A DNA stretch of 64,000 bases, taken from positions 248,001 to 312,000 of the forward strand of contig JAPTHR010000004.1 of assembly GCA_029228645.1 (NCBI GenBank), read 5' to 3'. The notes under the pieces were generated by a model. The model saw only the letters and a list, made by a program, of their open reading frames with translations. It was not told the origin of the DNA and ran no database searches. The first letter of the stretch is position 1. The number at the start of each line of letters is the position of its first letter. The position numbers were made by a program, and so were the translations under genes. Shown one piece after another: positions 48,144-57,418 of the stretch. The DNA is from Gammaproteobacteria bacterium Milos-ODIII6. Its GTDB lineage: Bacteria > Pseudomonadota > Gammaproteobacteria > Chromatiales > Chromatiaceae.

Positions 48144-48947
48144 TCAGTCGCTACCGAACAGCGCCGCCAGCTTCTCTCCCGGGTTATCCGCCCGCATGAA
48201 GGCCTCCCCCACCAGGAAAGTGTTCACCCCGTGGTCGCGCATCAGGCGCACGTCCGCCGGGGTGTGAATCCCGCTTTCGGTGACCACCAGACGCTCCGCG
48301 GGCACCTGCGGCAGCAGGTCGAGGGTGGTCTGCAGGCTGACCTCGAAGGTATGCAGGTTACGGTTGTTGATGCCCAACATCCGGCCGGGGATCGCCAGAC
48401 CCCTGTCCAGCTCGGATGCATCGTGCACTTCCAGCAGCACATCCATACCGAGTTGGTAGGCGAGATCATTCAATTCGCGCATCTGCGCGTCTTCCAGGCA
48501 GGCGGCAATCAGCAGGATGCAGTCGGCGCCTATCGCTCGCGCCTCGTAGACCTGGTAAGGATCGATGATGAAATCCTTGCGGATCACCGGCAGCTCGCAG
48601 GCCGCGCGCGCCGCCTGCAGATAGGCATCGCTACCCTGAAAGAAGTCGCGATCGGTCAGCACCGACAGGCAGGCGGCCCCGTAATCGGCGTAACTGACAG
48701 CGATCTCGGCAGGGTGGAAATCTTCGCGCAACACGCCCTTGGATGGTGAGGCCTTCTTGATCTCGGCAATCACCCCGGGATGGCCCGCGATCACCCGCTG
48801 CTGCAGGCTGTCGACGAATCCGCGCACCGCGTCCGCGTCGGCCGCGCGTGAACGGATTTCATCCAGGGAAACTCTCGCACTGCATTCAGCGATCTCTTCG
48901 CGCTTGCGCGCCACGATGCGCTTGAGGATGTCCGGGGTGTCGCTCAT
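48144..48947 (-). CDS. trpC: Indole-3-glycerol phosphate synthase
   Basis: 267 residues, stand-alone (not fused to TrpF). It has [19 protein letters not shown], a TIM-barrel core with [34 protein letters not shown] and VVTESGI. The start overlaps the trpD stop by 4 bp. Last gene of trpE-trpG-trpD-trpC here; trpF, trpB and trpA are elsewhere. Confidence 0.96.
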   Translation of the reverse strand: MSDTPDILKRIVARKREEIAECSARVSLDEIRSRAADADAVRGFVDSLQQRVIAGHPGVIAEIKKASPSKGVLREDFHPAEIAVSYADYGAACLSVLTDRDFFQGSDAYLQAARAACELPVIRKDFIIDPYQVYEARAIGADCILLIAACLEDAQMRELNDLAYQLGMDVLLEVHDASELDRGLAIPGRMLGINNRNLHTFEVSLQTTLDLLPQVPAERLVVTESGIHTPADVRLMRDHGVNTFLVGEAFMRADNPGEKLAALFGSD

Positions 48948-49975
48948 GCGGCATTCCCCAGTTTGCGGGTCAGGTCGACCAGTTTCTGCAGGCGTTCAGC
49001 AGCGGCTCCGCTATCGATGACCTCGCGCGCGAGTGCCACACCCTTGGCAAGCGTTTCGCTCAGGTCGGCGGCATAAATGGCGGCGCCGGCATTCATCGCG
49101 ACGATATCGAGCGCCGGTCCGGGCTTGCCGGCCAGAACGTCGCGGATGATGGCGACGCTCTGCTCCGGGCCCTCGGCGCGGATCGAATCCAGCGAACCCC
49201 TCTGCATGCCGAAATCTTCAGGCTTGATGCGGTAGCGCCGGATTTCCCCGTCCTTCAGTTCGGCCACTTCGGTCTCATCGCCGATACTGATCTCGTCCAG
49301 ACCGTCCCGGGAATGCACCACCAGGACGTGCTTTGCACCCAGGCGCTGGAGCACTTCCGCGATCGGCTGCAGCAGCTCGTCGCTGAAGACGCCGAGCAGC
49401 AGGTTCGGTACGCCCGCCGGGTTGGTCAGGGGGCCGAGGACATTGAATATGGTGCGCACGGCCATCTCCTTGCGCGGTCCGATGGCATGCTTCATGGCGC
49501 TGTGGTGACCGGGCGCGAACATGAAGCCGACGCCCAGTTCGCGCACGCACTCGGCCACCTGTTGCGGCTTCAGCCCGAGGTGCATGCCGGCCGTCTCGAG
49601 CGCATCGGCGCTGCCCGACTTGCTCGAGACCGAGCGATTGCCGTGCTTGGCCACATGACACCCGGCAGCCGCTGCGACGAACATGCTCGCGGTGGAGATA
49701 TTGAAGGTCCCGGAGGCATCCCCACCGGTACCGACGATATCGACCGCATGCGGCAGCCCGGCGATGTCCACGCCCGACGCCAGCTCGCGCATCACCGTGG
49801 CCGCCGCCGTGATCTCGGTGACCGTCTCGCCCTTCATGCGCAATCCGATCAGAAAACCGCCGATCTGGGCGTCGGTGGCGCCCCCGGTCATGATGGTCCG
49901 CATGACCTCGGCCATCTGCTCGGCGCTGAGATCCTCGCCACGGACCACCTGGTTAATCGCCTGCGACATGTTCAT
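48944..49975 (-). CDS. trpD: Anthranilate phosphoribosyltransferase
   Basis: 343 residues. The PRPP-binding motif is [15 protein letters not shown] (canonical GTGGDGxxTFNIST), followed by [18 protein letters not shown] and [19 protein letters not shown]. It follows trpG after 132 bp that hold an inverted repeat. Confidence 0.96.
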   Translation of the reverse strand: MNMSQAINQVVRGEDLSAEQMAEVMRTIMTGGATDAQIGGFLIGLRMKGETVTEITAAATVMRELASGVDIAGLPHAVDIVGTGGDASGTFNISTASMFVAAAAGCHVAKHGNRSVSSKSGSADALETAGMHLGLKPQQVAECVRELGVGFMFAPGHHSAMKHAIGPRKEMAVRTIFNVLGPLTNPAGVPNLLLGVFSDELLQPIAEVLQRLGAKHVLVVHSRDGLDEISIGDETEVAELKDGEIRRYRIKPEDFGMQRGSLDSIRAEGPEQSVAIIRDVLAGKPGPALDIVAMNAGAAIYAADLSETLAKGVALAREVIDSGAAAERLQKLVDLTRKLGNAA

Positions 49976-49998
49976 AGCTTCCCCCTGATTAATCTCTC

Positions 49999-50091
49999 AC
50001 CACAAAGGACACGAAGATCACGAAGTGATGAATTCAATGCTTTGGTGAATATTTGACCGGGAACCTTCGTGCTCTTTGTGATCTTTGTGGT
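49999..50091. repeat. Imperfect inverted repeat between trpG and trpD
   Basis: Two 27-bp arms (49999-50025 and 50065-50091) pair at about 23 of 27 positions around a 39-bp AT-rich centre. Arm one contains ACCACAAAGGACACGAAG, and arm two ends CTTTGTGATCTTTGTGGT. The word type is a recurring intergenic repeat seen in several proteobacterial genomes. It would form a long hairpin in the trp mRNA. Confidence 0.8.
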
Positions 50092-50107
50092 TAACCGGAT
50101 TGTGAAA

Positions 50108-50686
50108 TCAGCGTCCATCCAGAAAATTCTGCAGTAGCTGGTGGCCCTGCTCGGTGAGGATCGACTCGGGATGGAATTGCACACCCTGGATCGGGTAGTC
50201 GCGATGCCGTATGCCCATGATCTCGTCGATCGCGCCATCCCTCTCGGTCCATGCGGTGATCTCCAGGCAGTCCGGCAGGGTGGCGCGTTCGATCACCAGG
50301 GAATGGTAGCGGGTGGCAAGGAAGGGGTTGTCCAGACCGGTGAATACGCCGCTATCGGCGTGATAGACCGGTGAGGTCTTGCCATGCATGACCTCGCGCG
50401 CATGCACGATCCTGCCGCCGAATGCCTGACCGATCGATTGATGTCCGAGGCAAACCCCGAGAATCGGGATCCGGCCCGCAAAACGCTCGATCGCCTCGAC
50501 CGAGATGCCCGCCTCCCTGGGAGTACAGGGCCCCGGGGAGATCACCAGGCGCTCGGGCGCGAGCGCCTCGATCTCCTCCAGGCTGATCTCGTCGTTACGG
50601 TAGACGCGTACATCGGCGCCCAATTCACCGAGATATTGCACGATGTTGAAGGTGAAGGAGTCATAGTTGTCGATCATCAACAGCAT
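50108..50686 (-). CDS. trpG: Anthranilate synthase glutaminase subunit
   Basis: 192 residues of a class I glutamine amidotransferase. Nucleophile Cys is in [15 protein letters not shown], and the His-Glu pair is in QFHPESILT. It starts [28 protein letters not shown] within the end of trpE serves as its ribosome site, and the ATG lies two bases past the trpE stop. It may also serve as PabA. Confidence 0.95.
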   Translation of the reverse strand: MLLMIDNYDSFTFNIVQYLGELGADVRVYRNDEISLEEIEALAPERLVISPGPCTPREAGISVEAIERFAGRIPILGVCLGHQSIGQAFGGRIVHAREVMHGKTSPVYHADSGVFTGLDNPFLATRYHSLVIERATLPDCLEITAWTERDGAIDEIMGIRHRDYPIQGVQFHPESILTEQGHQLLQNFLDGR

Positions 50687-50688
50687 GA

Positions 50689-52188
50689 TCAGCCCTCCTC
50701 TGCAAAGCCGGGGGCCCGGTCCAGGCCGGCCTCCGCCAGCGCCACGGCGCGGAAAACCGCGCGCCCCTTGTTCATCGTCTCTTTCCACTCCAGCTCGGGT
50801 ATCGAGTCGGCGACCACCCCGGCGCCCGCCTGAATATTCAGTTGACCGCCCTTGATCACCGCGGTGCGGATCGCAATCGCGGTGTCCATGTTGCCGTTCC
50901 AGGCCAGGTAGCCGATTGCCCCGGCGTAGATGCCGCGCTTGACGGGCTCCAGTTCGTCGATGATCTCCATCGCCCGGATCTTGGGTGCGCCCGAGACGGT
51001 ACCGGCCGGGAAGGTCGCGCGCAGGACGTCCATGGCGCTCATCCCCTGGCGCAGCTTGCCCACCACGTTCGAGACGATGTGCATGACATGCGAGTAACGC
51101 TCCACCAGCATGCGCTCGGTCAGGCTCACCGTCCCGATATCCGCGACCCGACCGACATCATTGCGCCCCAGATCGATCAGCATCAGGTGCTCCGCAAGCT
51201 CCTTGGGGTCGGCCAGCAGCTCACGCTCGAGCGCCAGGTCCTCTTCTTCGCTGTGGCCACGGCGACGGGTACCGGCGATCGGCCGGACGGTCACCTCGCC
51301 GCCTTCGAGTCGCACCAGGATCTCGGGGGAGGAACCGACGATCTGGAAATCGCCGAGGTCGAGGAAGTACATATAGGGGGAAGGATTGAGGCCGCGCAGT
51401 GCGCGGTACAGATCCAGTGGGCGCGCATGGAAGGGTATCGTGAGGCGCTGCGAGATCACCACCTGCATGCAATCCCCATCCAGGATGTACTGCTTGATGC
51501 GCTCGACCGCTGCCTTGAACCCGTCCTCGGTGAACCCCGAGACGAAATCGGATTCGTCCACGCGGCGCGCCGCTGCCGGCGCGTGCCGGGGCGCCCCCGT
51601 CTGCATCATCCGGTAGAGGACGGCGATACGTCCCTCGGCGTCCTCCAGGGTCTGTCCGGCATCGATATCCGCGTGCACCACGATGTACATGCGCCCTGTG
51701 AGGTTATCGAACACCACCAACTCGTCCGAGACCATCAACAGGACATCCGGGGTCTGCAAGGGGTCCGGCTTGTCCGGGTCGGCCAGGCGCGGCTCGATGT
51801 AGGCGATGGTGTCGTATCCAAAATAGCCGACCAGGCCACCATGAAAGCGTGGCAATTCCGCAATTTCGGGGACCCGGAAGCGTTCCCGGAATTCATCCAC
51901 GAAGGCGAGCGGGTCGGAGACCTCGAAGACCTCGCTCTCGCGTCCTTCAGCTGTCAGGGTGACCTGGTATCCACGCACCTCTAGGCGCTGGCGACAGGGC
52001 AGCCCGATGATCGAGTATCTGCCCCATTTTTCGCCCCCATGGACCGACTCGAAGAGGTAGCCATAGGGCCCCTGCACCAGTTTCAGGTAAACACTCAAAG
52101 GGGTATCGAGATCGGCCAGTACTTCGCGCACGACCGGAATCCGGTTATAGCCCTGCTGGACGAGGGCGGCAAAAAGATCGGGGGACAT
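50689..52188 (-). CDS. trpE: Anthranilate synthase component I
   Basis: 499 residues. Chorismate-binding core has [57 protein letters not shown] and the final [11 protein letters not shown]. The N-terminal LFES segment corresponds to the LLES motif that binds tryptophan in feedback-inhibited enzymes. The ATG at 52188 was chosen because GGAG lies just before it; a GTG four codons upstream is possible. No leader peptide with tandem Trp codons was seen upstream. Confidence 0.95.
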   Translation of the reverse strand: MSPDLFAALVQQGYNRIPVVREVLADLDTPLSVYLKLVQGPYGYLFESVHGGEKWGRYSIIGLPCRQRLEVRGYQVTLTAEGRESEVFEVSDPLAFVDEFRERFRVPEIAELPRFHGGLVGYFGYDTIAYIEPRLADPDKPDPLQTPDVLLMVSDELVVFDNLTGRMYIVVHADIDAGQTLEDAEGRIAVLYRMMQTGAPRHAPAAARRVDESDFVSGFTEDGFKAAVERIKQYILDGDCMQVVISQRLTIPFHARPLDLYRALRGLNPSPYMYFLDLGDFQIVGSSPEILVRLEGGEVTVRPIAGTRRRGHSEEEDLALERELLADPKELAEHLMLIDLGRNDVGRVADIGTVSLTERMLVERYSHVMHIVSNVVGKLRQGMSAMDVLRATFPAGTVSGAPKIRAMEIIDELEPVKRGIYAGAIGYLAWNGNMDTAIAIRTAVIKGGQLNIQAGAGVVADSIPELEWKETMNKGRAVFRAVALAEAGLDRAPGFAEEG

Positions 52189-52512
52189 CAGGAACTCCAC
52201 ACGTTGACAGAGGACAGGCGAAACGGGCCCAGGATCAAACCTGGTTGCGCCATCGTGCGTCTTTATTCAACGGACTGCGGAAGCAAGGGAGCATGGGCGG
52301 GGGGGAAATGCCGTGACGGTAACCTGATCGGAACATTAATAAAAAATCCGAACCACGCCAAGCGCATCCCATCGATTGCCGGAAAAACCGTGCACATTGC
52401 GAAAAAATATTGACATTTAAGTAATTGCTTATATACTACTTCGCATCGACCAACTGTTGCGTCGAACGACAAATTGAATCGGGTTTTCCAATATTCCTCT
52501 CGGAGACACATC
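52189..52512. other. Intergenic region between trpE and the first globule gene
   Basis: 324 bp. The right part (52400-52512) holds a strong sigma-70 promoter and a 5' leader of about 70 nt for the first sulfur-globule-like gene. The left part should hold the trpE promoter, but none was recognised with confidence. Nothing else is visible. Confidence 0.6.
52410..52437 (+). promoter_or_regulatory. Strong sigma-70 promoter of the first globule gene
   Basis: TTGACA (52410-52415), a 16-bp spacer and TATACT (52432-52437), about 75 bp before the ATG. The same pair with the same spacing precedes the second copy, which supports it. Confidence 0.85.
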
Positions 52513-52824
52513 ATGAAAAAGATTATTGCTATCGCTGCTGTCCTGGCTTCCACTTCTGCCTTCGCTTTCTTCGATTCCTCGAACGGTGGCACCGACGGTC
52601 GTTACAACGGTACCGGTGACTTCGTGGGCAACGGTTCCGGCGAAGGTGAAGCGACCTTCTCCATGAACTTCAAAGGTCGTGGCAAGGCCGATGGCGACTT
52701 CAAAGGCACCGCTGACACCGACGGCAACTGGTACGGCTACGGCTACGACCAGCCCTACGGTTACGGCTACATGCCGCAGGCCCCGATGGCTCCGGTTGCA
52801 CCTGCCGCTCCGGCTGCCCAGTAA
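52513..52824 (+). CDS. Sulfur-globule-envelope-like secreted protein, copy 1
   Basis: 103 residues. Signal peptide MKKIIAIAAVLASTSAFA, then FFDSSNGG, a Gly/Asn-rich segment, FSMNFKGRGKADGDFKG, a Gly-Tyr stretch NWYGYGYDQPYGYGY and a Pro/Ala tail APMAPVAPAAPAAQ. Small, secreted, low-complexity Gly/Tyr-rich proteins with such tails are typical of the Sgp proteins that coat periplasmic sulfur globules in Allochromatium and related sulfur oxidisers. The assignment rests on composition and remembered homologues. Its strong promoter and its own terminator suggest a highly expressed structural protein. CGGAGACACATC precedes the ATG. Confidence 0.65.
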   Translation: MKKIIAIAAVLASTSAFAFFDSSNGGTDGRYNGTGDFVGNGSGEGEATFSMNFKGRGKADGDFKGTADTDGNWYGYGYDQPYGYGYMPQAPMAPVAPAAPAAQ

Positions 52825-52853
52825 TTCAGATCCAATCTGACATTACTTGAAGA

Positions 52854-52884
52854 AAGGCCTGCATCTTCGGATGCAGGCCTTTTT
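52854..52884 (+). terminator. Terminator of globule gene copy 1
   Basis: A perfect stem GGCCTGCATC-TTCG-GATGCAGGCC with a stable UUCG loop, followed by TTTTTG. Confidence 0.93.
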
Positions 52885-52938
52885 GCTTTCTGCCCGGCAC
52901 CCCGAGCAAAAAAATGCCGGAATCTGCGAAAAAGAGTA

Positions 52939-52966
52939 TTGACATTTAATTAAATGCTTATATACT
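52939..52966 (+). promoter_or_regulatory. Strong sigma-70 promoter of the second globule gene
   Basis: TTGACA (52939-52944), a 16-bp spacer and TATACT (52961-52966). Bases after the -35 box (TTTAA) and before the -10 box (TGCTTA) are kept from copy 1. Confidence 0.85.
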
Positions 52967-53044
52967 TCTCCCCATCGACCGAGCAGTTGGGTCGACGAAA
53001 TCTCAACTGGATTCTTTCTGATCGAACATTTTTGGAGACACCAC

Positions 53045-53365
53045 ATGAAAAAGATCATCGCTATCGCAGCTGTCCTGGCCTCCACCTCCGCCTTCGCTTT
53101 CTTCGATTCCTCGAACGGCGGCACCAACGGCGCCTACAACGGCAACGGCGACTTCGTCGGTAACGGTTCGGGCGAAGGCGAAGCTACCTTCTCCATGGAC
53201 TTCAAAGGTCGTGGCAAGGCAGACGGCGACTTCAAAGGCAACGGCGACACCGACGGTAACTGGTACGGCTACGGTTACGACCAGCCCTACGCCGGCTACG
53301 CTCCGTACGCCATGCCGCAGGCTCCGATGGCTCCGGCCGCTCCGGCCGCTCCGGCAGCCCAGTAA
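53045..53365 (+). CDS. Sulfur-globule-envelope-like secreted protein, copy 2
   Basis: 106 residues, a close paralogue of the preceding gene: the first 27 residues are identical, and most of the rest. It differs by NGAYNGNGDF for DGRYNGTGDF, NGDTDG for TADTDG and an added Ala/Tyr motif (AGYAPYAMPQ). Signal peptide cleavage after AFA is expected. The mature part has no Cys, so it would not be disulfide-linked. It carries its own promoter, leader hairpin and terminator. Two or three related envelope proteins per genome are normal for Sgp systems. The AGACACCAC leader end is kept before the ATG. Confidence 0.65.
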   Translation: MKKIIAIAAVLASTSAFAFFDSSNGGTNGAYNGNGDFVGNGSGEGEATFSMDFKGRGKADGDFKGNGDTDGNWYGYGYDQPYAGYAPYAMPQAPMAPAAPAAPAAQ

Positions 53366-53394
53366 TTCAGACACCGTCTGAGATTACCTAAGAA

Positions 53395-53426
53395 GGCCCC
53401 GCATCGTGAGATGCGGGGCCTTTTTT
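53395..53426 (+). terminator. Terminator of globule gene copy 2
   Basis: A perfect stem GGCCCCGCATC-GTGA-GATGCGGGGCC followed by TTTTTT. Confidence 0.93.
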
Positions 53427-53457
53427 ATGGACGGTTTGACCCGAAATTTTGACCCGT

Positions 53458-53883
53458 TTACAGGGCCCCGTCGACCTGGGAACCAATCGCGAAGTCGCGC
53501 CTCGCCGCAACGATCGACACGGTAAATCCGGCAATCACGTCCAGTAGCGACATCAGGGCGAGCGCAAAGAAGGTAGAGGTGCCGCAGCCGGCAACGACCA
53601 GGAACTCGACCAGGAACACGATGAAAACCAGCATCGAAAGGGTATGGTCCAGGACCGAGGCCATACCGGTGCCGGTCGACTTGAATATCTCGAAGTACAA
53701 CAGCAATACCCCTGACACCACAAAGGCGTCGTGCACGCTGAAGCTCCAGGTGGCGCCGGACATAAGGCCTAGCGAGAACAGCTCCTTCGCGAGTAGCGCG
53801 TTCACACCACCCGCCAGCATCAGCAGGTTGTAAATCGCCAGGGGAAGGAACAATAACGGGATGGCTCTGAACATCTTGGGCAT
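53458..53883 (-). CDS. Small four-helix membrane protein, unknown function
   Basis: 141 residues with about four hydrophobic helices (IPLLFLPLAIYNLLMLAGGV; DAFVVSGVLLLYFEIF; LDHTLSMLVFIVFLVEFLVVAG; TFFALALMSLLDVIAGFTVSIVAA). The family was not recognised. It lies downstream of the cytochrome c gene on the same strand, but a terminator stands between them. Convergent with the globule genes. Confidence 0.75.
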   Translation of the reverse strand: MPKMFRAIPLLFLPLAIYNLLMLAGGVNALLAKELFSLGLMSGATWSFSVHDAFVVSGVLLLYFEIFKSTGTGMASVLDHTLSMLVFIVFLVEFLVVAGCGTSTFFALALMSLLDVIAGFTVSIVAARRDFAIGSQVDGAL

Positions 53884-53945
53884 CTCTTTGGCTGGGAGTG
53901 AGAGAAGTTCGGCCCGGAACCGGCTGGGGCGCAGCCCTCAGGCCC

Positions 53946-53979
53946 AAAAAAAACCGGGCCTCCACAGAGGGCGACCCGG
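53946..53979 (-). terminator. Terminator of the cytochrome c gene
   Basis: On the minus strand a CCGGG...CCCGG stem, with a G/C-rich inner part, is followed by eight T residues. It lies 20 bp past the cytochrome stop. Confidence 0.8.
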
Positions 53980-53999
53980 CTTGCACGAGACCTTTGGGA

Positions 54000-54308
54000 T
54001 CAGTGGCTCAAAATCCACTCGACCAGTTGCGTGGCCTCTGCGTCTGAGACGTGCGCATTCGGCGGCATCGGGATCGGACCCCAGACGCCGGAGCCACCGG
54101 CCTTGACCTTCGCAGCCAGCATCTCGACCGCGCCGGCATCACCTTTGTACTTGGCCGCCACTTCCTGGTAGGAGGGCCCGACAAGCTTGGCATCGACCTT
54201 GTGACAGCCCATGCAGCCTTTCATCTGGGCCATTGCACCGGTATCCGCCATGGCGGGAGCAGCAGCGACGGCCGCGAGAACAGACAATCCAATCAGTTGT
54301 TTTTTCAT
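54000..54308 (-). CDS. Small monohaem c-type cytochrome
   Basis: 102 residues: signal peptide MKKQLIGLSVLAAVAAAPAMA, haem motif CMGCH (Cys32, Cys35, His36) and the axial Met in WGPIPMPPN. The layout is that of class I cytochrome c551/c552, a periplasmic electron carrier. The ATG at 54308 with GAGGAA before it was chosen; the frame is open further upstream. Close to the globule genes, it could accept electrons from periplasmic sulfur oxidation, but that is inference. Confidence 0.92.
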   Translation of the reverse strand: MKKQLIGLSVLAAVAAAPAMADTGAMAQMKGCMGCHKVDAKLVGPSYQEVAAKYKGDAGAVEMLAAKVKAGGSGVWGPIPMPPNAHVSDAEATQLVEWILSH

Positions 54309-54464
54309 CAATTTTTCCTCTAACAGATTCGGGATGAGGGTGGCTGAAACCGCTTCAAGCCGTGCGAAAAAATGCGCTCCGCAGTATACATGCGGCGAAG
54401 CCAGAGTATCAGACACCCGAAAGGAGCGAAATATTCCGCCTGGACGCAAAAAATTGGCTCGGGT

Positions 54465-55133
54465 TCAGAGAATCCCCACGAGTTCGGACATGGAATCGAC
54501 AACCAGGTCGGGATCATAGTTCCGGATGTCCTCGCCATGGTTGTACCCGTAGCTCATGCACACGATCTGGAAGCCGGCGGCGCGCGCCGCAGTGACATCG
54601 CTCCTGGAGTCGCCGATCATGAGCGATTCCTGTGGAGACACCCCGAAATGCGCCGCCGCGTGCAACAGCGGCTGGGGGTCGGGCTTTTTCACCGCCAGGG
54701 TGTCTCCGGAAACAACGATACCGAAATCCGGGTACAAGCAGAGGTCCTTGAGCAGCGGCAGCGTGAACTGGGCCGCCTTGTTCGTGACGCAGCCGAGCAG
54801 GTAACCCTGGGACTTGAAGTAGTCGATCCCCTCGCGCACGCCCGGGTAGAGACGGGAACGCTTGGAGGTGTTCTCGGCGTACAACTCGAGGAAGACCGGG
54901 TAGGCCCGCTCGAAATCCTCGTTCGGGGGTTCGCCATCCAGCTGCCCCACCAGGGCGCGCCGGCAGAGTCGCTCGACGCCGTTCCCGACCCAGTTGCGGA
55001 CCTTGGCCTCGCCATGCGGCGCACGTCCGAGCCGGCGCATCATCTCGTCCACGCACCAGGCCAGGTCCGGGACGCTGTCGACCAGGGTCCCGTCCACGTC
55101 AATCAGGATCATGCGGGGTTTGCGTATGCTCAT
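54465..55133 (-). CDS. gph: Phosphoglycolate phosphatase
   Basis: 222 residues of the HAD family. DVDGTLVDSVPDL (nucleophile Asp), a helical cap, VTNKAA, KKPDPQPLL and MIGDSRSDVTAARAAGF. Removes 2-phosphoglycolate, a by-product of Rubisco or DNA damage. It follows rpe on the same strand, as in the rpe-gph-trp order of other gammaproteobacteria. Confidence 0.9.
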   Translation of the reverse strand: MSIRKPRMILIDVDGTLVDSVPDLAWCVDEMMRRLGRAPHGEAKVRNWVGNGVERLCRRALVGQLDGEPPNEDFERAYPVFLELYAENTSKRSRLYPGVREGIDYFKSQGYLLGCVTNKAAQFTLPLLKDLCLYPDFGIVVSGDTLAVKKPDPQPLLHAAAHFGVSPQESLMIGDSRSDVTAARAAGFQIVCMSYGYNHGEDIRNYDPDLVVDSMSELVGIL

Positions 55134-55149
55134 CTCGTTATCTCAAACA

Positions 55150-55175
55150 GCAAAAGGGCGAGCCGAAGCTCGCCC
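55150..55175 (-). terminator. Hairpin between rpe and gph
   Basis: On the minus strand GGGCGAGC-TTCG-GCTCGCCC is followed by TTTTGC. It would end or reduce transcription from rpe into gph. Confidence 0.8.
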
Positions 55176-55198
55176 TTTCCGGACTGCGCTGCAATCAA

Positions 55199-55888
55199 TC
55201 AGCCAACCTTGGCCAGTTCCTCGCGCATTTCCCCGACGATGGTGTCGTACTTGTTGGCATCGCTTTCCTTGCGCTTGCCGAAGATGCCGGAACCGGACAC
55301 GAAGGTGTCTGCACCGGCCGCGGCGATCTCCGCGATGTTGTCCACCTTGACGCCGCCATCGATCTCGAGGCGGATATCGCGCCCGGACTCGTCGATGATC
55401 TTGCGCACCTGCTTGAGCTTGTCCAGCGCCGAGGGAATGAAGCTCTGGCCGCCGAATCCCGGGTTGACCGACATCAGCAGGATCATGTCGATCTTGTCCA
55501 AAACGTAGTCGAGGTGCGACAGCGGCGTGGCCGGATTGAACACCAGGCCGGCCTTGCAGCCTTCACCCTTGATCAGCTGAAGGGTGCGATCGATGTGCCC
55601 GGATGCCTCCGGATGGAAGGTGATGTAGGTCGCACCGGCCTTGGCAAAGTCCCCCACCAGGCGATCCACCGGGCTGACCATGAGGTGCACGTCGATCGGC
55701 GCGCTGATGCCATGCTTGCGCAGCGCTTCGCAAACCAGCGGGCCGATGGTCAGGTTGGGCACGTAATGATTGTCCATGACATCGAAGTGGATGATGTCGG
55801 TGCCCGAGGCAAGCACGTTGTCGCATTCCTCGCCCAACTTGGCGAAATCCGCGGAGAGGATCGACGGTGCAATCTGGTAATCAGCCAT
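55199..55888 (-). CDS. rpe: Ribulose-phosphate 3-epimerase
   Basis: 229 residues, TIM barrel. [30 protein letters not shown] (metal and catalytic residues), [23 protein letters not shown] and [11 protein letters not shown] are intact. It interconverts ribulose 5-phosphate and xylulose 5-phosphate in the pentose-phosphate and Calvin cycles. The ATG at 55888 gives the family start [11 protein letters not shown], with GGGAGC upstream; the frame is open much further. Confidence 0.95.
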   Translation of the reverse strand: MADYQIAPSILSADFAKLGEECDNVLASGTDIIHFDVMDNHYVPNLTIGPLVCEALRKHGISAPIDVHLMVSPVDRLVGDFAKAGATYITFHPEASGHIDRTLQLIKGEGCKAGLVFNPATPLSHLDYVLDKIDMILLMSVNPGFGGQSFIPSALDKLKQVRKIIDESGRDIRLEIDGGVKVDNIAEIAAAGADTFVSGSGIFGKRKESDANKYDTIVGEMREELAKVG

Positions 55889-55987
55889 GGTGTTGCTCCC
55901 TACCGGCCTGCCGGTATTAACATGTGGCTTGACGCGCGCGAGCGCAGTCAAAATCAGGGGCGAAACTTTACCGGAAAAGTGAGCAAT

Positions 55988-56794
55988 ATGCAGCCAGACA
56001 TCCGAAAAAACCGCGCAGCGCTCAATGTCCTGCTGGTCCTGTTTCTGTTCAGCACCGCTTGCAGCGTTTGCATGGCCGCCGACTGGGTCCGCGAGCAACG
56101 TATCCAGGCGCAGATAAAGGATGCGATCCTGGAGGGCGAAGTCGTACAGATCGAGGGCGGAGAACACCCTTTTCTCGGCATACTGACCCGCACCGGGTGG
56201 CCGTCCGCTCGCGGGGCCGCACTGATCCTGCACGGCCGGGGCGCCAACCCGGATTGGCTGGACATCGTCCACCCGCTGCGAACCCGGCTGCCAGCGTTTG
56301 GCTGGGACACCCTGTCCATCCAGCTGCCGCTCGCCTCCGAGGGCGCCCGGGACGCCGAATGGTGGGCCACGATTCCCGAGACCCTGCCGCGGATCGAGGC
56401 CGCACTGGATCTCCTTGCACAGCGCGGCATGCAAAACATCGTGCTGATCTCGCACAGTTTCGGCAACCAGGCCGTGGCGCGCTTTCTGGCTGAAAACCCG
56501 GGACGCGAGATCCGCGCCTGGGTGGGCATCGGCATGTCGACCGACGGCAGCAATCGCGAGAACGGCACCCTTGCCACGCTCCGCCGGGTGCAGCTGCCGA
56601 TATTGGATCTGTATGGGGAAAACGATCTCGCGAGTGTGACCGCCAGCGCCACCGATCGCCGTCTGGCCGCGCGCGACGCCGACAACCCGGTCTTCGAGCA
56701 GCGCGAGATCGTCGGCGTGGATCATTTCTTCAGTGGCCAGGACGAGTTGCTCGTGAGCATCGTGAAATCCTGGCTGGCCAAGGTCGCGAACTAG
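55988..56794 (+). CDS. Secreted alpha/beta hydrolase-like protein, DUF3530 type
   Basis: About 268 residues with a signal peptide ([19 protein letters not shown]; a weak lipobox-like STAC is present). Oxyanion-hole motif [12 protein letters not shown], nucleophile elbow LISHSFGNQ (Ser-x-Ser-x-Gly in place of Gly-x-Ser-x-Gly), acid LDLYGENDL and His VDHFFSG form a plausible triad. It matches the DUF3530 group of gammaproteobacteria in length and layout. Substrate unknown. Divergent from rpe. Confidence 0.8.
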   Translation: MQPDIRKNRAALNVLLVLFLFSTACSVCMAADWVREQRIQAQIKDAILEGEVVQIEGGEHPFLGILTRTGWPSARGAALILHGRGANPDWLDIVHPLRTRLPAFGWDTLSIQLPLASEGARDAEWWATIPETLPRIEAALDLLAQRGMQNIVLISHSFGNQAVARFLAENPGREIRAWVGIGMSTDGSNRENGTLATLRRVQLPILDLYGENDLASVTASATDRRLAARDADNPVFEQREIVGVDHFFSGQDELLVSIVKSWLAKVAN

Positions 56795-56842
56795 CCGGCC
56801 TGCCGCCACCTCGGCAAGCCCCCAGGGAAGAGGCCTTTAGCC

Positions 56843-57415
56843 CTATTTGATGATTCGCACCAGCAGATCGCGGTAGCCGTGCCCCTTGAGCTGACGGCGC
56901 GCCGCATCCAGCTCCGAGCGCCCCAGGAAGGGGCCGGCCTGGACGCGGTAGCGCTCGTCACCGCCTCCCAGGCTCGCGCGGGTGATGCGTGTCTCTACAC
57001 CCTGCAGGGCAAGCTCTGCCTGCATACGGTCGGCTTCAGCAGGACGCGAGAAGGAACCGATCTGGATCAGGTAGCGCGCGGTGGGATCGACCTTGTCCAG
57101 GCTGTCGCGTCGATCCAGCTGTTCTTCGGGTACCACCACCTGCTTGCGTCCCAGCTCATCGTAAAAGCGATAGCGTGGCTGGTAGGGCGGGATTTCCGGC
57201 GCCGGGCTCTTCTCCGGCGCGTCCTGAGGCGGACGATCCGGCCGGGCGCCGATCCACGCCTCGGGCGCAAGCGGCGTTTCCAGTTTCAGCCAGACCAGGC
57301 CGACGATGAAGGCGCCGAGCAACAGCCCCACCAGCATCCACAGCCAGGCGGGGGCGCTGCGCGAGGATTTGCGACGCCTGGCGGCGTTGGCGCGGTACTT
57401 ATAGTCGCGCGGCAT
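56843..57415 (-). CDS. SPOR-domain membrane protein, FtsN-like
   Basis: 190 residues. A basic N-terminal tail (KYRANAARRRKSSRS), one transmembrane helix (WLWMLVGLLLGAFIVGLVWL), a Pro-rich periplasmic linker and a C-terminal SPOR domain (YLIQIGSFSRPAEADRMQAELALQGVETRIT...RVQAGPF) that binds denuded glycan. Such genes commonly follow argS and are taken as FtsN or FtsN-like division proteins. It starts 3 bp after the argS stop. Confidence 0.85.
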   Translation of the reverse strand: MPRDYKYRANAARRRKSSRSAPAWLWMLVGLLLGAFIVGLVWLKLETPLAPEAWIGARPDRPPQDAPEKSPAPEIPPYQPRYRFYDELGRKQVVVPEEQLDRRDSLDKVDPTARYLIQIGSFSRPAEADRMQAELALQGVETRITRASLGGGDERYRVQAGPFLGRSELDAARRQLKGHGYRDLLVRIIK

Positions 57416-57418
57416 GGA

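Larger units (their letters stand above)
52405..53426 (+). repeat. Tandem duplication of a whole transcription unit
   Basis: Copy one (about 52405-52884) and copy two (about 52934-53426) each hold promoter, leader with hairpin, secreted-protein gene and terminator in the same order and spacing. The signal-peptide coding parts and promoters are nearly the same, and the C-terminal coding parts differ by small insertions. Leader hairpins TCGAC/GTCGA (52446-52465) and TCGACC/GGTCGA (52975-52995) are kept in both though their loops differ. Confidence 0.88.
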
